The notes under the pieces are model-generated. The model was given only the letters and a program-made list of their open reading frames with translations. It was not told where the DNA came from and searched no databases. A program made the translations under genes and the position numbers. 64,000 bases of DNA, taken from assembly GCF_016545825.1 (NCBI RefSeq), contig NC_052612.1, positions 45,491,738-45,555,737 of the forward strand. Direction: 5' to 3'. Below are positions 36,416 through 49,744 of the stretch, one piece after another (positions within the stretch are counted from its first letter, which is position 1; every line of letters begins with the position of its first letter). Source of the DNA: Eucalyptus grandis. Its lineage: Eukaryota; Streptophyta; Magnoliopsida; Myrtales; Myrtaceae.

Positions 36416-36484
36416 GATGTGGCGGTGAAGGTATTCTCGATGCAAGAATATTCAGAAGAATTGATAAGCTCCTTTAGACAAGAG
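36416..36484 (+). pseudogene. Single exon of a Raf-like MAPKKK kinase domain
   Basis: A 69-base exon with acceptor tgcag and donor GAG/gttt encodes DVAVKVFSMQEYSEELISSF and RQE. This is kinase subdomain II with the ATP-binding Lys (VAVK), as worded in the EDR1/CTR1 group of plant Raf-like kinases. Neither the glycine-loop exon upstream nor the RLRHPN exon downstream is found within 1 kb. It is an isolated fragment. Confidence 0.65.
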
Positions 36485-37630
36485 GTTTGTTTTTCTTTTG
36501 TTTTACTATTTCTCATGAGTTCTCTTTGTTCCTAATATTATTCAGCGGGACATGCGAGGGTCGCTTAGACTTTTTAATTTGAATAAGGCATCTCTCGTAG
36601 GACATGATATGCAGGCTATGTCTTGCTCTAAGCCTGTTGACCTGTCCTCGACTTGTTAATTGAAATCATGAAAACATTGTTATGATAGTGTTTAGTGATT
36701 GCTAGATGCGAGGTGGCTGGTTTAATTTTTATAAGGGCCTTCCTTGACAGGTTGTAATTGCAGTTGATAATCTAGATTCAGACCGAGGCAGTGAGGGATA
36801 ATGGGTTGGCCTTTTAGTTGATGATGAGCCCAAAAAGTGATCTATATTATCCCCGGATGAGACGAGTCAACATCGAGGTGCCAAATGACTCCATCGATGA
36901 TGTCACTTGCCCCTACATCTTCTTATTGTTCTTTTTTTTTCTTTTTCTTTTTCCTTTTCCTGATAAGAACTGCATAGTCAGATGGTTTAGGAAGAACATT
37001 CTGAAAACCAGTGTGATAAAGAGACGAAGTAAGATTGACCAATATGTTCGAACTGCATGCATTTATCTCTATCTCTCGCACTTGTATGACGAGCCCATAT
37101 TTTATTATTTTATAAAATTCTGAAGCCTTTTAATGAATAGAATTTTTTGTGCTTATTCTCAGTAGCAAGCTGGGATTTTTTCCCCAAAGCACGGATATAG
37201 TTTATTGGTGTCAGCTCTATTAGTGATGGCATTGGCAATTTTAATTAAAGTGTTGTTCCACTAATACAGCAACGCAACATTTCCAGTACATGTGGTGATA
37301 GCAGGTTTTGATCTCTTTTTTTTTTTTTTTTTTTTTTTTGCCAAAGGATTATGGATATTTTTCCTTATATTTTCCATGCCTTTATCCATTGCATTATGAT
37401 TAATTGTGTTGTGTTGGATAGATGTAATAGCATGTGGGTCTACAAAAGAATTATGCCTTCTCGTTTTACTCAAAATGAGGAACTTTCTCATAGGACTTTG
37501 CGATTGTTATATGTCCATGCTCTCCCCCTCAGCATGCGTAGTACCATGCAGATTCTGAGAACCTCTTTTGATGTTGCCACAAATTTTCTCACTTCTCATA
37601 AAGTACGTTCATGTAGAATTTTATGAAACC
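36485..37630. other. Spacer between fragments
   Basis: Mostly AT-rich. A frame at 36830-36905 (SDLYYPRMRRVNIEVPNDSI) looks coding but is not recognised. A long T run lies at 37317-37339. Confidence 0.3.
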
Positions 37631-37639
37631 TCATTAGCT

Positions 37640-40600
37640 AGTTGTGGAACTAATCTTAAACCGCAGGGAAAATGGGTCCATGTTGGCTTCTTCAGATAGC
37701 GAGTTTCCATTTGGAAAATGGGTCCATGTTGGCTGTCGGTATGTATATCAAGTGTCCGAATTACTCTTTCTACACATGGTTTTTAAACTGCTCGTTCCTT
37801 TTGAGTTGATAACTGCTGAAATTTTTATGGCTATAGCTGAGCACATTAATGTGTGTCATGTTTACCACTTATTGGTTTGAGCTGTCGAGCTGAAGCAAGT
37901 TGTTACCGAACATTTTATCTGTTCTTTTTACCTTTAACCAATCATTTTCAGATGTAATTGGAATTGTATGAATGGTGCATGATCTTCAAATATATAAAAG
38001 TAAGGCGTATTGGATGGACATTCATATAGCACGTAGAACTGTTGCACTTTCAATGTGACTGAAAAGAACAAGCTTTTATAGAGTACATACATGGAGTATG
38101 ATTCTATTCATATTCATTGGAGTGCCTGTGATTAACTAATTGCATGCATTATCCGGAGGATCTTGGACAAGAATTGTTATCTGCAAAATTTCATGTAAGT
38201 CTATGTCTCATTGTTGGTCGGATGAAAGAGATAAAGTAGAATTTTAGATTGCATAAATGGTGCTCAACCGAAAGTCTCTTGTCAATCTTATGATGTCATT
38301 GTCTTTCCTAGGTTTCTTACTCTTAGGGTCTTTTTCCTTTGTAAGTTGCTCAAAGTTCTATCTTCATGGCAGGTCTCAACTTTTACGGCTTCACATTGAC
38401 GGGGAAGTGGTGGATGAGAAGCCCCTAAGTGCCTCAAAAGATGGAGAATCTAGCCCTTTTAAGGAAAATAAGTTTGGTTAGTACCAGTGGAACTAATGAT
38501 GGTATAGAAGGTTATTTATATAGTCCAAGGTCTTGCACCCTTCTTCATCCATTGAGGATCATTATAAGGTACCTTCTGTCGAGTTTGTTTGACCTTATTC
38601 ATGTGGATATGATTTCTTTAATGAATATTTTCCTGTAATGACAGGACTCACCTGTACACTTAGCTATTGACAAGCCATCTCCTTCTGACATAGAAGAAGG
38701 TAGTGATGGTATCTGGAGTATCGTGGGTGGAAAGGTAAGTCGTTGTATCTTCCTTTTAATCCTACATTTTTTTTTTTTGACAAAATCTAATTGAGTGTCA
38801 CCTCCAGTGTTAAGCATTGTCGTTGAACTGCCTTGACGAAGTTGAATCTTTTTTCTGTGACGTCAGGAAGTGATATTTCTATGTTAATAGCTTCCGACTT
38901 TTTTTGTTGTTTTTCTTTCAATAGAAAAAAGTTGGCTCTAAAGCTTGCCTCTTTGAAAAAAGTATCAATTTCTGATATGGCTTAAGTATTTGCAATTTCA
39001 GCTTTTCCAATTGTTTCCGTTGTGCTTCCAAAGCAAGATTGCGAATTGGAGATTCCTTGTAATTGTCTATCCAAAATGAATTTATATTAATGATTGACTG
39101 ACTGGGTCATAGCTTTCCTTCCAAGTGTGTCTGGGAAATGAGATGGGCGGAGAAAGCTTACTCAATGGTGTTTTACATTCAGCATGGTTGTATGAGTCTG
39201 TTCTTCCTTCTTTGAAACCCAATAGACTCCTTATATGTAATGTTCAATTTGCTCCTTAAAAGTCAGGTGCCACTCTAGCTACGGCCTTCTTCCAATATGC
39301 AGTGACAACTGGTTTACTGAATTGCAGGCATCGTGTCGGAGGAACTTTGCGTTGGATGTTGTCTTGCTAGATGCCTTTGGCCAGATTGTGAATAAGGAAA
39401 TGGAGGTTTGCTTCTTCTTGCTTCTTACTGTGGCTGTCTCTCTCTCTCGCTCTCTCACCAACCCCACCTAAAAACAACTATCATAAGAGAAAAAAAAAGG
39501 AAAAAGGAAAAAATCATAGATAAGGTGCTGTTAATAATTGACTTTTTTTTTGTTTTTTTTTTGGTAGGTTGTTGCTTCACTTTTGTATGCTAACAGTGGG
39601 TCACTGGTGGAGAAAACCAGTGATGATGAAGCCCCGCTGTTGACAAGCTATGATGGAATCGAATTCGATTCCTATGAGAAACCTAGCAAATTATTGCATG
39701 GCCGCGCTTCTTTTAAGCTCAAGATATCTCAGGTAGATGTTGGTTGGGTGATTTGTATTATGCTAATGATAGCTTGTCATCTGAATTAAAGATTGCATTA
39801 GTGACCTGCAGTTGTTTCCAAATATTTGAGTAGGACTGTATACATGAAAAGTAGATGGCATGGGGTAATTGCTAGTAGCATCTCATTAATATGTTAAGCA
39901 GTAATAGCATGCTCTGGAGATTGCCTAATCCAAGTAAATAGAAAAAAGAATTATCACTAGCTGGGCAGAGTAATCATGTGCGTAGGTTGTAGATTAAATT
40001 TTTCTTTGGTTGAATATTTTCTTAAACATTGTTAGCTATAATGGTTAGATCACCTCTTCAAGAAAAACTTACAGTAGAACTGCAAGAACTTGGACCAATT
40101 TTTCCTCTTTCATATAAATACGTCTGGGCATACATAAGGTGTTCATACTTAATTCATTTGCCAAGATTGAATCAATTCCAAAACATTTTTGAATTCAATT
40201 CCTAGTAAAAAAGAATATAATAATACATGCCTAGGAGTATCTGTAATGACCTATTATTGATTCAAACTTTTATATGTGACATTTCTGCTTGTATCTGTGT
40301 TCTCCTCTGCATTAGCATGAACTACATTTACTAAATTATCAGTGTGGCAAGTTTAGTGCCTTATTGGTTTTCTAGTTTGCCACCACCAGGATAATAGTCT
40401 TTGATTTGCCATTGCCTCATTTTATGATTTTATATATATATTGAAGACAATTGCCTCATTTAATGATGTTTTTTATTGAAGACAATCATACAGCTTACAT
40501 GGAAAGAAAATTTTCTCGTCCCTGAAACTTAAGGCTCTTTTTTCCTTTTTCAGCTTTCATCCAAGTGTGATAACAGGTTGTTCCACGTGAGGTTCAACAT

Positions 40601-40891
40601 ACCACAGGCTGGAAATTATCCTTTCTTAGAGGCTTTTCGAATCCCAACCGCTGTATTTCTCGCAACCGCAATGCTAGAACATCTCAGATAATTTGGAAGA
40701 GGCCGGCATCTGGCATTTTACCAGTTAAGTGTACTCTATCTTCCAAATATGAATCGCCAGAACTCGAGCATAATACCGTACGTGAAGCAAAACTTAGTCC
40801 ATCATCAAAAAGGGTTAGATTGGGAAAGGCTGATTATTCCTTTCAGCAGCTGGATGACGAATGCAACTCTAACATCCGTAGTGATTTTAAG
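37640..40891 (+). pseudogene. SH2-domain (SHA/SHB, STAT-like) protein, N-terminal half
   Basis: Exons at about 37655-37740 (FPFGKWVHVGCR), 38370-38570 (LLRLHIDGEVVDEKPLSAS, then LVSTSGTNDGIEGYLYS), 38644-38735 (IDKPSPSDIEEGSDGIWSIV), 39328-39405 (CRRNFALDVVLLDAFGQIVN), 39569-39733 (EKTSDDEAPLLTSYDGIEFD) and 40552-40891 (FNIPQAGNYPFLEAF). The wording matches plant SH2 domain proteins A/B, whose SH2 domain lies at the C-terminus. That domain and the linker are missing here. Frame breaks lie near 38455 and at 40634-40637 (four T where the frame needs five). Another phase continues with conserved wording (TSQIIWKRPASGILPVKC). Neighbouring fragments come from unrelated genes. Confidence 0.75.
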
Positions 40892-42293
40892 GTACGACTG
40901 ATCATCATTTTACACTGTGGTTTCCATCCTGAGATTGTGAGCAGGGTATTGCTAATATGATAGGGGAAGCATGTTTGGATGTGCTGGTGAGCTACTAGCC
41001 CTTTTAGAAAGATGGTTACATCTATATATTTTTGAAAGATTGCTTTTGATGCATGCAGTCTATATTTAATGATGATTGAGGCTATAGCTTTCTTTCTTTA
41101 TTCCATGATGAAGGGGTACTTTTGTCGAACAAAAGTAAAAAGTGGATAGTGGCTATGTTTGTACTGATTAAGGAGTAGATACTTGGAATTAAGCAAAAAA
41201 AAAATAAAAAAAATGGAGTAGATTCTCAGTTTTTGTGAGATGCTTTGCCTGTCAAGAGAACTGATATTTCTCCTCAGTCTAAGTGGCAGAAATGCCACAT
41301 CAACATTTAGCTATTAAGTTACTATTACACTGTGAGATAGTGGAAAGGAAACATGTAGAATTTGTGAAGGGGACAGAATGATATATAAAGCCATGTTGTA
41401 TGAGGAGATAAAACAATCTGAAAGCCATGCTAGTTCACAAGTATAGCTATCGACATCAAAGGTAATATTTCGCTTTTGTACATTCATGTGGTTGAGCATG
41501 TGTGTCCAATTACGAAGCACCTTGTGAGTCCACTGTCCCAAATTATGAGACACAGAAGAGTTGCACAATGGGGCACATATGAATTCATTTAGTGGTTCAA
41601 CTTTCCTTTTCCTTTGGAACGAAGAGGTGCCTCTTTCAGAACTCCCAGTTTTCTTTCTTGCCGAACGAAGCAGACAAATTGTTACCTTAAGCAATTTCAC
41701 CAGATATTACGAACTTGGCGGGTATATCATGAGGACATAATATTTTCCTTGGTAATTGTCATGAATAATCGGTTTAGCATCATAGATCAGCAAAACTGCT
41801 GATTGCTTTATTTGATATAAATGCTTTTGAAGAGCAAAGAAGTGTATTCAGTTTATATGGGATGGTCTGGCCAACTTCCATAAACTGGCATAGTTGAGCG
41901 ATGCTCTCCATTGATATATTAGTAATGATGGTTCATCAAGAAGCTCAGCTGGACTCATGTTAGTTCAGTTGTATTGTGCTTATCACAAACCATGGGTTTC
42001 TTTTTGTTAGGCTTGTACTGGTTTTAGATATTACTTATCCAAAAAAAGACTGTTACTAATCCTAGGCTTTATTTCTTCTTATAGAACATAGTATGTGTGC
42101 AAACACCTAGTAGTGTCCATATCTGGACCTGCTTTGATGTTTAGACCATTCTAAATGACACTTTATTACTTTCACCCGGCTTTGTTTCCTTCTTTAGAAC
42201 ATCTCATGTATGTCTGCAGATTTCTTGTAGTGTCCACCACTAGAGCTATGTACTTTTCTAATTGTAACTTCACTTTCTCGACTCGATAATGCA
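40892..42293. other. AT-rich spacer between SH2 and glucosidase II fragments
   Basis: No exon of the SH2 protein continues here and nothing else could be recognised on either strand. Confidence 0.35.
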
Positions 42294-44700
42294 GGAACAT
42301 CAGCATGCCCAAATGGAAAATTTTATTGTCGGAATGCAGGACATGTTCCCTGTCATTATATTTTCTTCGAGAGTAAATGATGGCATTTGTGGTAAGTAGT
42401 CCATTGGAACTTTTTCTCCATGGTCTTGGCCTTTCCAAGCATTCGTTTTCCTGTGTTGATTGTGGACCTCATTCTCCCTTCTGATCATCTGTACATAACA
42501 CATGCATGTAAGTTCATGTACCATCGAACAAGATCCTGCTGCATTTGAATTGCCCAACAAGGTTGCAATTCCTTCTTAGACATAAGAATATCAGATATGA
42601 TATTATGAACGACCAGGGCCAGAAGTCCTCTTTGCAGATTTTAATTGCTTCAATGTCAAGGATATCTCTAATCTTCACTGCAATGAGATGTTCCACGCTT
42701 TAGTGTCATGGGGCACGATTAATCATAATTGTGCAACAACGGATTTATTTACCTGCTTTAGCAACTTCATGTCTGGATTGTCTTCCTCACCAACAAACAT
42801 CACCGTTAAAATATTACTTTACAGACTATTTAATGAACCCTAATACCATGAAGACAAGTAAACAAGGGTATATTTCAAGTGATGAACAGATTTGAGACTA
42901 CTTTTTAGGAACTCTCCAGCTTTTGAGGACAAGGACATTGATTGTGAGATATATGCATATGGGAAATGAATGGAAACTATTTTTTCGGGTTTACATCTTA
43001 AGGATTGTTTCAAAAGCTAGACAAGAGTGGCTTCTTCATTGAGAACAGTTTGCATGCTTGGATGGTTCAATCCGGTGAAAAGAAAGTGGTCAAAACTAGG
43101 TGAGATGGAGAATTGGTTTAGTTCGGATTGATCTTTTGCTTAACGCTCGTCAATAAACAGTGTTTCGAGAATACAAGAAAAATTGCAGGAAGGGGAAAGG
43201 TTGGAGAAAACAAAAGGTGCATTTTTGAATGAAATCTACGTGCTTATCGTCATATGCAAGGATCTGCGAGTGATCAATTGTTAGTAAAATGGATGATGAA
43301 TGTGTGGATTAAGTAACATCATAATATTGTCATAAGATACTAATTAATGCTTAGATTAATTTTCCCTTTTCATTGTTTAGGATTTCTGTCAATTGGACAA
43401 CTACTAAATGCTAAGGTCCTATAAAAGATTTATATGCGACATCATCGACCTTAATAGGTTGACGGAATTACTAGATCGTTCTGGTTCTTGTAACACTGAT
43501 TTTAGCATCTGCTGGACAAAGGTTAACTAGCAGGTGGTCATTCTTTTTCTGCCTCTTAATGTTTCCTCCTAACACATGTTCTTTGCCTGCTCCATGATAC
43601 TCAGACTGCTGTGACGGGAGTGACAAATACAGTGATAAAGTGAAGTGCCTGAATACATGTCGGGAAACTGGAAAAGCAGCACGAGATGAGCTGAAGAAAA
43701 AAATTGCTGTGTACCAGGAGGGCGTTGCCATATGTAAACGGGGAGGTGGAACAGCTAAAGTAGCTCTTGCAAAAGACAAGGAAGAATTGTCAAAAGTGAA
43801 AAGTGAGGAGAAAGTGCGAAAGTGCAGTTTGAACAGCTTAAAGGTTTGGTTTTTCCTAATTTGGTGGTATCTTGGCAAAATAACTTGAATTTAGTTGTCA
43901 TGATCTCATTAAACCTGAGTTTGCCCTTAAACCGTAGTTGCTGGCTACTGCACATATATATCATCTTTGTTCATACTGCATCCGGTGATAGATAGCATAT
44001 TATAGTCTATGGAATTGGAAAAACTCACTCGATGATAATGAACTCATCATAGTATAGCTTCGTATAGATATTTTACAGTACTAACTGTTTGGTAGTTTTA
44101 CCAAACAATGAAGCATTTTCTGAATGAGTGTGGATGTTGTGACTATTAGATATTGATGTGCCAGATGTATCCCAGCCTTGTAGGTAAATGGATGGAAGAT
44201 TTGGGAAGCATTTGGTTTACCTCACTAAAGAAATTACTTCATCCCTCTAAACGAGTGTCTAGTAGTGTTATGATGTTTGGAAGATTAGCTATATTTGGGA
44301 AAAATAGTGAAAATGGACGGGATAGGTGGAAAGTCGGGAGAAGTTTGAAATTTCTGTGAGAGAGAAATAGAGGGAAAATTTGAATTTTTAGATACTCTCT
44401 CCAAATTCGGCCCTTGGTGCTCTCAAAATAGCCTTAGTGTCATGGTCACTATTTGCTATCTCTGATGTTGTACATGTGCTTAGACTACCCTTCTTCCATG
44501 CTTTGGCACTTTATGATGCTTAGTTTAAGATTTCTTTTACATGCGTTCGTCTTTGTGTTACTATCAATTGTTCATTGCTTTTTCATCTCTAAATATAGAG
44601 CGCAAAGAACAAATAGAGAAAGCAGAGGAGAAAGAACGAATGAGAAAAGAAAAAGAAGAGAGGGAAAAAAAGAGAAGCTGAGGGGAAAGCTGGCAAAGAG
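42294..44700 (+). pseudogene. Glucosidase II beta subunit (PRKCSH-like), N-terminal fragment
   Basis: The beta subunit holds ER glucosidase II, which trims N-glycans. Exon 42294-42391 reads [19 protein letters not shown] and, after a one-base shift, [13 protein letters not shown]. Exon 43605-43842 reads CCDGSDKYSDKVKCLNTCRE, then AARDELKKKIAVYQEGVA and LAKDKEELSKVKSEEKV. A third piece at about 44601-44700 reads ERKEQIEKAEEKERMRKEKE. These are the two LDLa-like cysteine repeats and the start of the coiled coil. One extra C (about 42356), one extra G (about 43742), one A short (about 43758) and one A short (about 43818) move the frame. The signal peptide, acidic region and MRH domain are absent. 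Confidence 0.8.
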
Positions 44701-44929
44701 AAAGCAGTTTCAGCAGGGTTGGGTGTTGGAGATCTTGGATCACGTAAGGATGGGAGGAGGCAGGCTAGCAGAGAGGAACAAGAGAAAATCGAGGCTGAGA
44801 TGAGAAAGAATGCCTACCAATTGGCCTATGCTAAAGCAGAGGAGGCATCTAGGTTATGTGGGTGGAGCAAACAAGAAAGGGAAAGAGATTCTAAGATGTT
44901 TTGCTGTTGCTTTTTCTTGAATCTCTTGG
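44701..44929 (+). other. Charged coding-like stretch between two fragments
   Basis: An open frame reads GDLGSRKDGRRQASREEQEK and MRKNAYQLAYAKAEEASRL. It directly follows the glucosidase II beta wording but does not match it as I know the family. It may be an exon of a third gene or a diverged part of the coiled coil. Confidence 0.3.
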
Positions 44930-46454
44930 GCCTACCAAAACCCGGTGAAAGACTGCAATTCCATTCCGCCAAAAACATACCGGTGGGACTGGATTTGTAT
45001 CCGAGGACATAGCTTTGAAGTGTCGTGGAAATATTTTCAAGGGAAGAGGTGTGATTGCTTCGCTTTTAAGGTTTGTGACTGTGGATATGGGTATCATCTT
45101 AGTGGTATCTTCCTCTTGCTATGCAAGAAAGACTGATCTCCAAAAAATAATTATGACAAATAAAAAAGGAAAATCTACATTGCATTATTAAGTATCATTT
45201 CAGCTTTGAGCTGTAAGTGTGAGTCTAGTTATTAGTATTTTAGCTTCAATAATTCTCCATACTGCGATATATTTCATTTTTTCTATCGGTTCATTTATAT
45301 CTTCCGTTCTAATTGTTTTGGCCGAATTTTAATCTGTAGCTCCCTCCTCATACAATTCATATTCAACCGTCGATGATCAAGGTTGAAAAGGACCCGAAGC
45401 TTTCAGATATCAGGACCGTTGGTGCACTTGAAATAGTACAAACAAGGTACAACCAACATATTTTGCCAGCAGGCTATCATTGTCTTAATTAATTCTCTTG
45501 AGGTTCTTATGGTACCTCGACCCTAATCTTGTGATCACGGTGTTATACGTGGGTTTGTTGCCGGCTATGCTATTGATTTGTTGATCATTGTGTTAAGATT
45601 TTCCTTTGGAGTTAGCTGGTTAAAGACCCTTACATAAACAGACTGAAAAGTTAGCGGCTTTCTTGTTCTTTCAGCAGTTTAATTTGAACATGGGACATGT
45701 TTTTCTTGTGAATTACTAAATCCCATTGCTTTTTGTTTGGAGCTTTTTCTGCCTTCAAATTTTACCTTTTCGGAAGAACTGATTCGACCTTGGTCCTCAT
45801 TGATGCAGTAATAAACCAAAGCCTGCATATCTTTCAAAGATTTTGATTGCACTTTTAAGCTATGGCGGGGTCCCTAATGAATTTCTTTTGGACATGGTGG
45901 AGAATGCTCAGGAGATGCAAATAGTGTCTTCTCTAGTAAACGAGCAGCTCTAAGAGGTAGTATTCTTCTGAACATTTGGACTGTTGAAATAATGTCTATT
46001 CTTAAAACAGTCCAAAAAGAGATTTTTCTCCAATTTTTTTTCTATACTTGGATGTGCTTCTTTTTTTTTTTTTTTTCTTTTCTTGATTCAAAATATGCAT
46101 AAGTAAAAAAATGCATCTCTATTCATATTTGCTGCTTTTACTTCCCCTGGGTGTGTATTTCCTTCAATTGCTATTTGACGTGTAAACATTTTCCCTTGTG
46201 TTTTCCTTTTGTTCTTTTACCGTATGAACAGTTTTGGTGAATCATGGTGAGAAGGATGGTTTGACTGCAGCCAGAATGATCTTATCTGGGATTCCTCTGG
46301 ACAAAACATACCTACAGAATCGTCTGTCCATCCTGATGAACGATGAAAAGAAGAGTTTGAAAGGAGGAAGGATTCCTATTCCAGATTTTTACTATCTAAT
46401 GGGGACAGCCGATCCCACAGGAATTCTTAAAAGTGATGAAGTTTGTATTATCCT
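44930..46454 (+). pseudogene. RDR3-type RNA-dependent RNA polymerase fragment
   Basis: Exons at about 44930-45069 (HTGGTGFVSEDIALKCRGNI, FKGRGVIASLLR), 45340-45446 (PHTIHIQPSMIKVEKDPKLS), 45811-45956 (PAYLSKILIALLSYGGVPNE) and 46232-46454 (ARMILSGIPLDKTYLQNRLS, YYLMGTADPTGILKSDEVCI). This is the central part of the RdRP domain of the RDR3/4/5 clade. The fragment stops one exon before the catalytic Asp loop, and the N-terminal part is missing. One G is short near 45911, so the frame moves from VENAQ to DANSVFSSKRAALR. The family is plant-encoded, not viral. Without the catalytic loop it cannot polymerise RNA. Confidence 0.8.
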
Positions 46455-47774
46455 GTATGTACTCGTAATCTCATCTTTCTGTGCTTGATTTATCATTTAG
46501 CATGAGTCTGCTAAAAGAAAACTCAAGAAAACGGTCATTTTTGTAATTTTGATTTTAGAGTGCATCCCTTGGTTTTTAGTGGCTTGGTATGGTTATGGAA
46601 TAATTTCTAACCATGCCGTAGGGTAAAATTCAAAATTTAGGTCTGCATATGATTTGGCTTATTAAGATTCAAGTATGTGCCACTTGTTGACCTAAGCATA
46701 TGCCTACCTATAAACCGTTGACTCAGCTCCTACCTTTCACAGTTTCAGAGCCAAACTTGGTAAAGCCTCTACTTGTTTCTTGTTTCCTTGTATTGCCAGT
46801 TAGGAAACTATCAAATTGCACAAAGAAATTTCATCTTTTTGTGATTTGTTTGCAGAAATGTTTCTGGTTGTGATTTTATGCTGGTCGTATTGGTACATGC
46901 ACCAATAAAGGATAATAACCAAAATAAAGATTACAGCATCAGTGGACTTTATGGATTTTGTTTGAATGGCTTTCATCTGTGGCACCTGCAATACGCTCAC
47001 AGAATCTGATTTCTCTGTAAACACAGAGGAAACTTAGTAATTAACTGCTCTCTACGAGACCAAGCTAAATCTGGCAAAGCATGCGACTACTATATAAAAC
47101 AAATACAACTTTGCTATTAGGAACTGTGCAGTCCCTGAATCAGCATATAGAGCAAGGCAGAAGTGCATCGCGGACAAGACCCATCAGTATCCTTAACATG
47201 GACATTGCAGAGTCTGACCCTTCCCTGTTCCAGAGGCTCTTCCACTAGGTGAGAAGAGATAGTAAGTTCCTGATGGCCAAAGTTAATATTTGCTCTATAC
47301 AGTAGTCCTAGTTCTTTGCCAGATCTTACTCGGTTGTTATGGGGTAAGAAGCTGATTGCTTATTTTCCTCCTTGCTCTACAATGCAACCCCAAACGTAAT
47401 GCAAAACTTCCATATTAGGCTCATTTGACCTGCTGATTTGGCTTGGATATGGTCATTGGTGTGCAAGAGTCGGGATATCTGCCATTTGACCATTTGGTCC
47501 GCAAGTTTTGCATCGGTTTCAGTTAATGGTGCTTAAGAAATGGATATCTTCCCTTCCGTGTGCTGTACCCATCTGAACTGATTGTTTTTTTATTAGTTAT
47601 GACAATAAATGCGCGGAAGAGACAGGATTTCGGCAAGATATATCTTCTTTCTTATGGTGTTATTTCTTTGTATTAGGAGTATGGAGTCACAAGATAAATT
47701 ATGTTGAAGCACTAATGCATCCCCTAAAACTTGCTATCAAGTTGCTGCAGCATTAAATGGTGAACTTTTTGCAG
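46455..47774. other. Spacer after the RDR fragment
   Basis: The RDR exons expected next, including the catalytic loop, are not found. No other gene is recognised. Confidence 0.4.
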
Positions 47775-47959
47775 ATGGCGGGGTAGAGATCAGAGGAATG
47801 ACCGTAGCAGGTGATGAGACGGATCTCAGGTCTGGGAAGGTGTTTGAGTGGAGAATTGAAAGCCTTTTCCCGACTGGGCTCTTCTCTCTTTTGAGCTGCC
47901 CAGACCCATTGATCACACAGTTCACCGGCAACTTTAGTGCAGATGGGATTTTCCAGTGA
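47775..47959 (+). CDS. Possible terminal exon of an unrecognised gene
   Basis: After an acceptor-like tttttgcag, the plus-strand frame reads DGGVEIRGMTVAGDETDLRS, FEWRIESLFPTGLFSLLSCP and FTGNFSADGIFQ, then TGA at 47957-47959. Its composition is protein-like. An open frame also exists on the opposite strand. I cannot name the family. Confidence 0.3.
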
Positions 47960-49740
47960 TTCATCGAGAAGTGGATGGACAATCGCTAAATCTGGCAACT
48001 GAGGCTTCATAGGAGTATTGACTTCATAAAGGGAAAATGTCGGAGCGTTTCCGGGCACTTGCTAAGGCTCTTTAGTTATGCTTTTGTTAAGTAGACTTTT
48101 CAAAAAGTTCTTCGTCTCGTACGTTAGTCCTCATCCATTCTACTAATAGGATATATTTGCCCTTTAAAGTATTGGATACTCTTGTTTTCCTATAGAGAAT
48201 ATGTTGCTCTGCACATAAAATCAGATTATGCAAGCAAGTTTATTTGGTTGTGATTTTTCGCTTGTTTTCTCATTACCTATGCTGAGGTACCTTAAGCCAG
48301 ATGAAGAGTGTAAGATGTTCAGACCGTTGGGCTTTGTTTCAAATGGGTTTCGTCTACAATATCGGCACTTCCAAGTCCTAGATATGTCCAAGGGTGTTAT
48401 CTAGCTTTTCTGGTTTCTTGTCCTGATCTTACCTAGAATTGGTTCATATCACCGTGGCAAGATAGAAAGGATCGAGTAAACCTTCATAAAGTCAGTATGC
48501 GTTCTCGGCACCTTGGATTGGCACATACTATCCACAAGTGTCCTTAGAAGGTTGTTAATGGATAAGTCTTAACTTAAAAGGTGGTGTTTTCCTGTATTAT
48601 GGAATTCAGGGCCCATCAAACTATGGAATTCTTTCATGGGACTGGAAGCATTAGGGTGCTTTGTAGGTGGTGGCATAAATTCTTTTCTTGTAGACTTTGA
48701 CGAGTGACGGTGAGCAATGAAACTGCAAAGAAAGGGACGATTAGCCAAATTAGGACACCTCTGTGTAAAGCTTTTGTTATAGAAAATGATATTATAGTGT
48801 TAGTCGATGTATATTTGTCTTACTCAAATGTTGCAGGTGCTAGATTAGCATAAAGATGAGTTAGTGCAGGCGTTTAACCAGAGTGAGGTTGCTGAGTGGC
48901 TCTGTCCGATACATCACCCTTAGATCAAGTCAAGCTTTTTAGAAGGTTCTTCTGTGTGAGACTAAAAGCTTGTATCATATATATTATATCGGCAAAACAT
49001 CACAAATTTTCTATGCCGATAAGGGTTCATTTTCTGGTTGTAGTGTGATGAATTTTTTGCATAATGAGCAATACTAGCAACCATGAAAAGCCATTGTTAA
49101 AATTCCGCCAAGCTTTCAAGAGGACAAAGGGGAAATGCGCATATAGTTTACCTGATTTGTGCATCATTTCTTATAGATTTATATTAATCGAAATCGGGAC
49201 TCTGAGACTGCAACGTGTAGAGTTTTATCTCTTCAAGCACAAAAACATACCTGGTGAAATTGAGTTCTTCTTGCCCACATTATTTTGTGAAATTGAAGCG
49301 GTGCATTTTGTATGACACTAGTATTCAGTAGTCGAGGCCAAAAAGAACTCAAACACAGCATTTCGATGTTTGAATAACAAAGTTTTCAAGATATCTTTCA
49401 ACAATACAAAGAGTGAGGATTAAGAATCACCATATTCTTTATAACAAGAATTAAGAATTTAAGATTGTTCTGATTTCCAAAACTAACTGAAAGTTAACTA
49501 ATGTCGATTTTGTTTGTATATCTACAAACTCAGAAGCTGCAGAAATTCTTTAGATCCTCTTCCTTGCCATACCAGCTTGGTATTTATCTTGAAATGTGAG
49601 GATACAAATCCTTGGAATAGTTCCTAATCATCCCCTCGGTGACTCTAGTAGCAAGTGATATATCTGCACAAGCATTCGGTTATTTATATGCATGCGCTGT
49701 TTCAAATGCCATTTACATATGCACCAATATGTCTTTAGTT
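47960..49740. other. Gene-poor spacer
   Basis: Nothing convincing on either strand; scattered short open frames only. Confidence 0.4.
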
Positions 49741-49744
49741 GTTC

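Noticed and set aside
36416..46454. A single large plus-strand gene from 36 to 46 kb
   Set aside because: The exons belong to at least four different known families, each broken off, so they cannot be one ordinary gene.
44930..46454. Viral RNA polymerase insertion
   Set aside because: The wording (LMGTADPTGILKSDEVCI) and the introns are those of plant cellular RDR genes.
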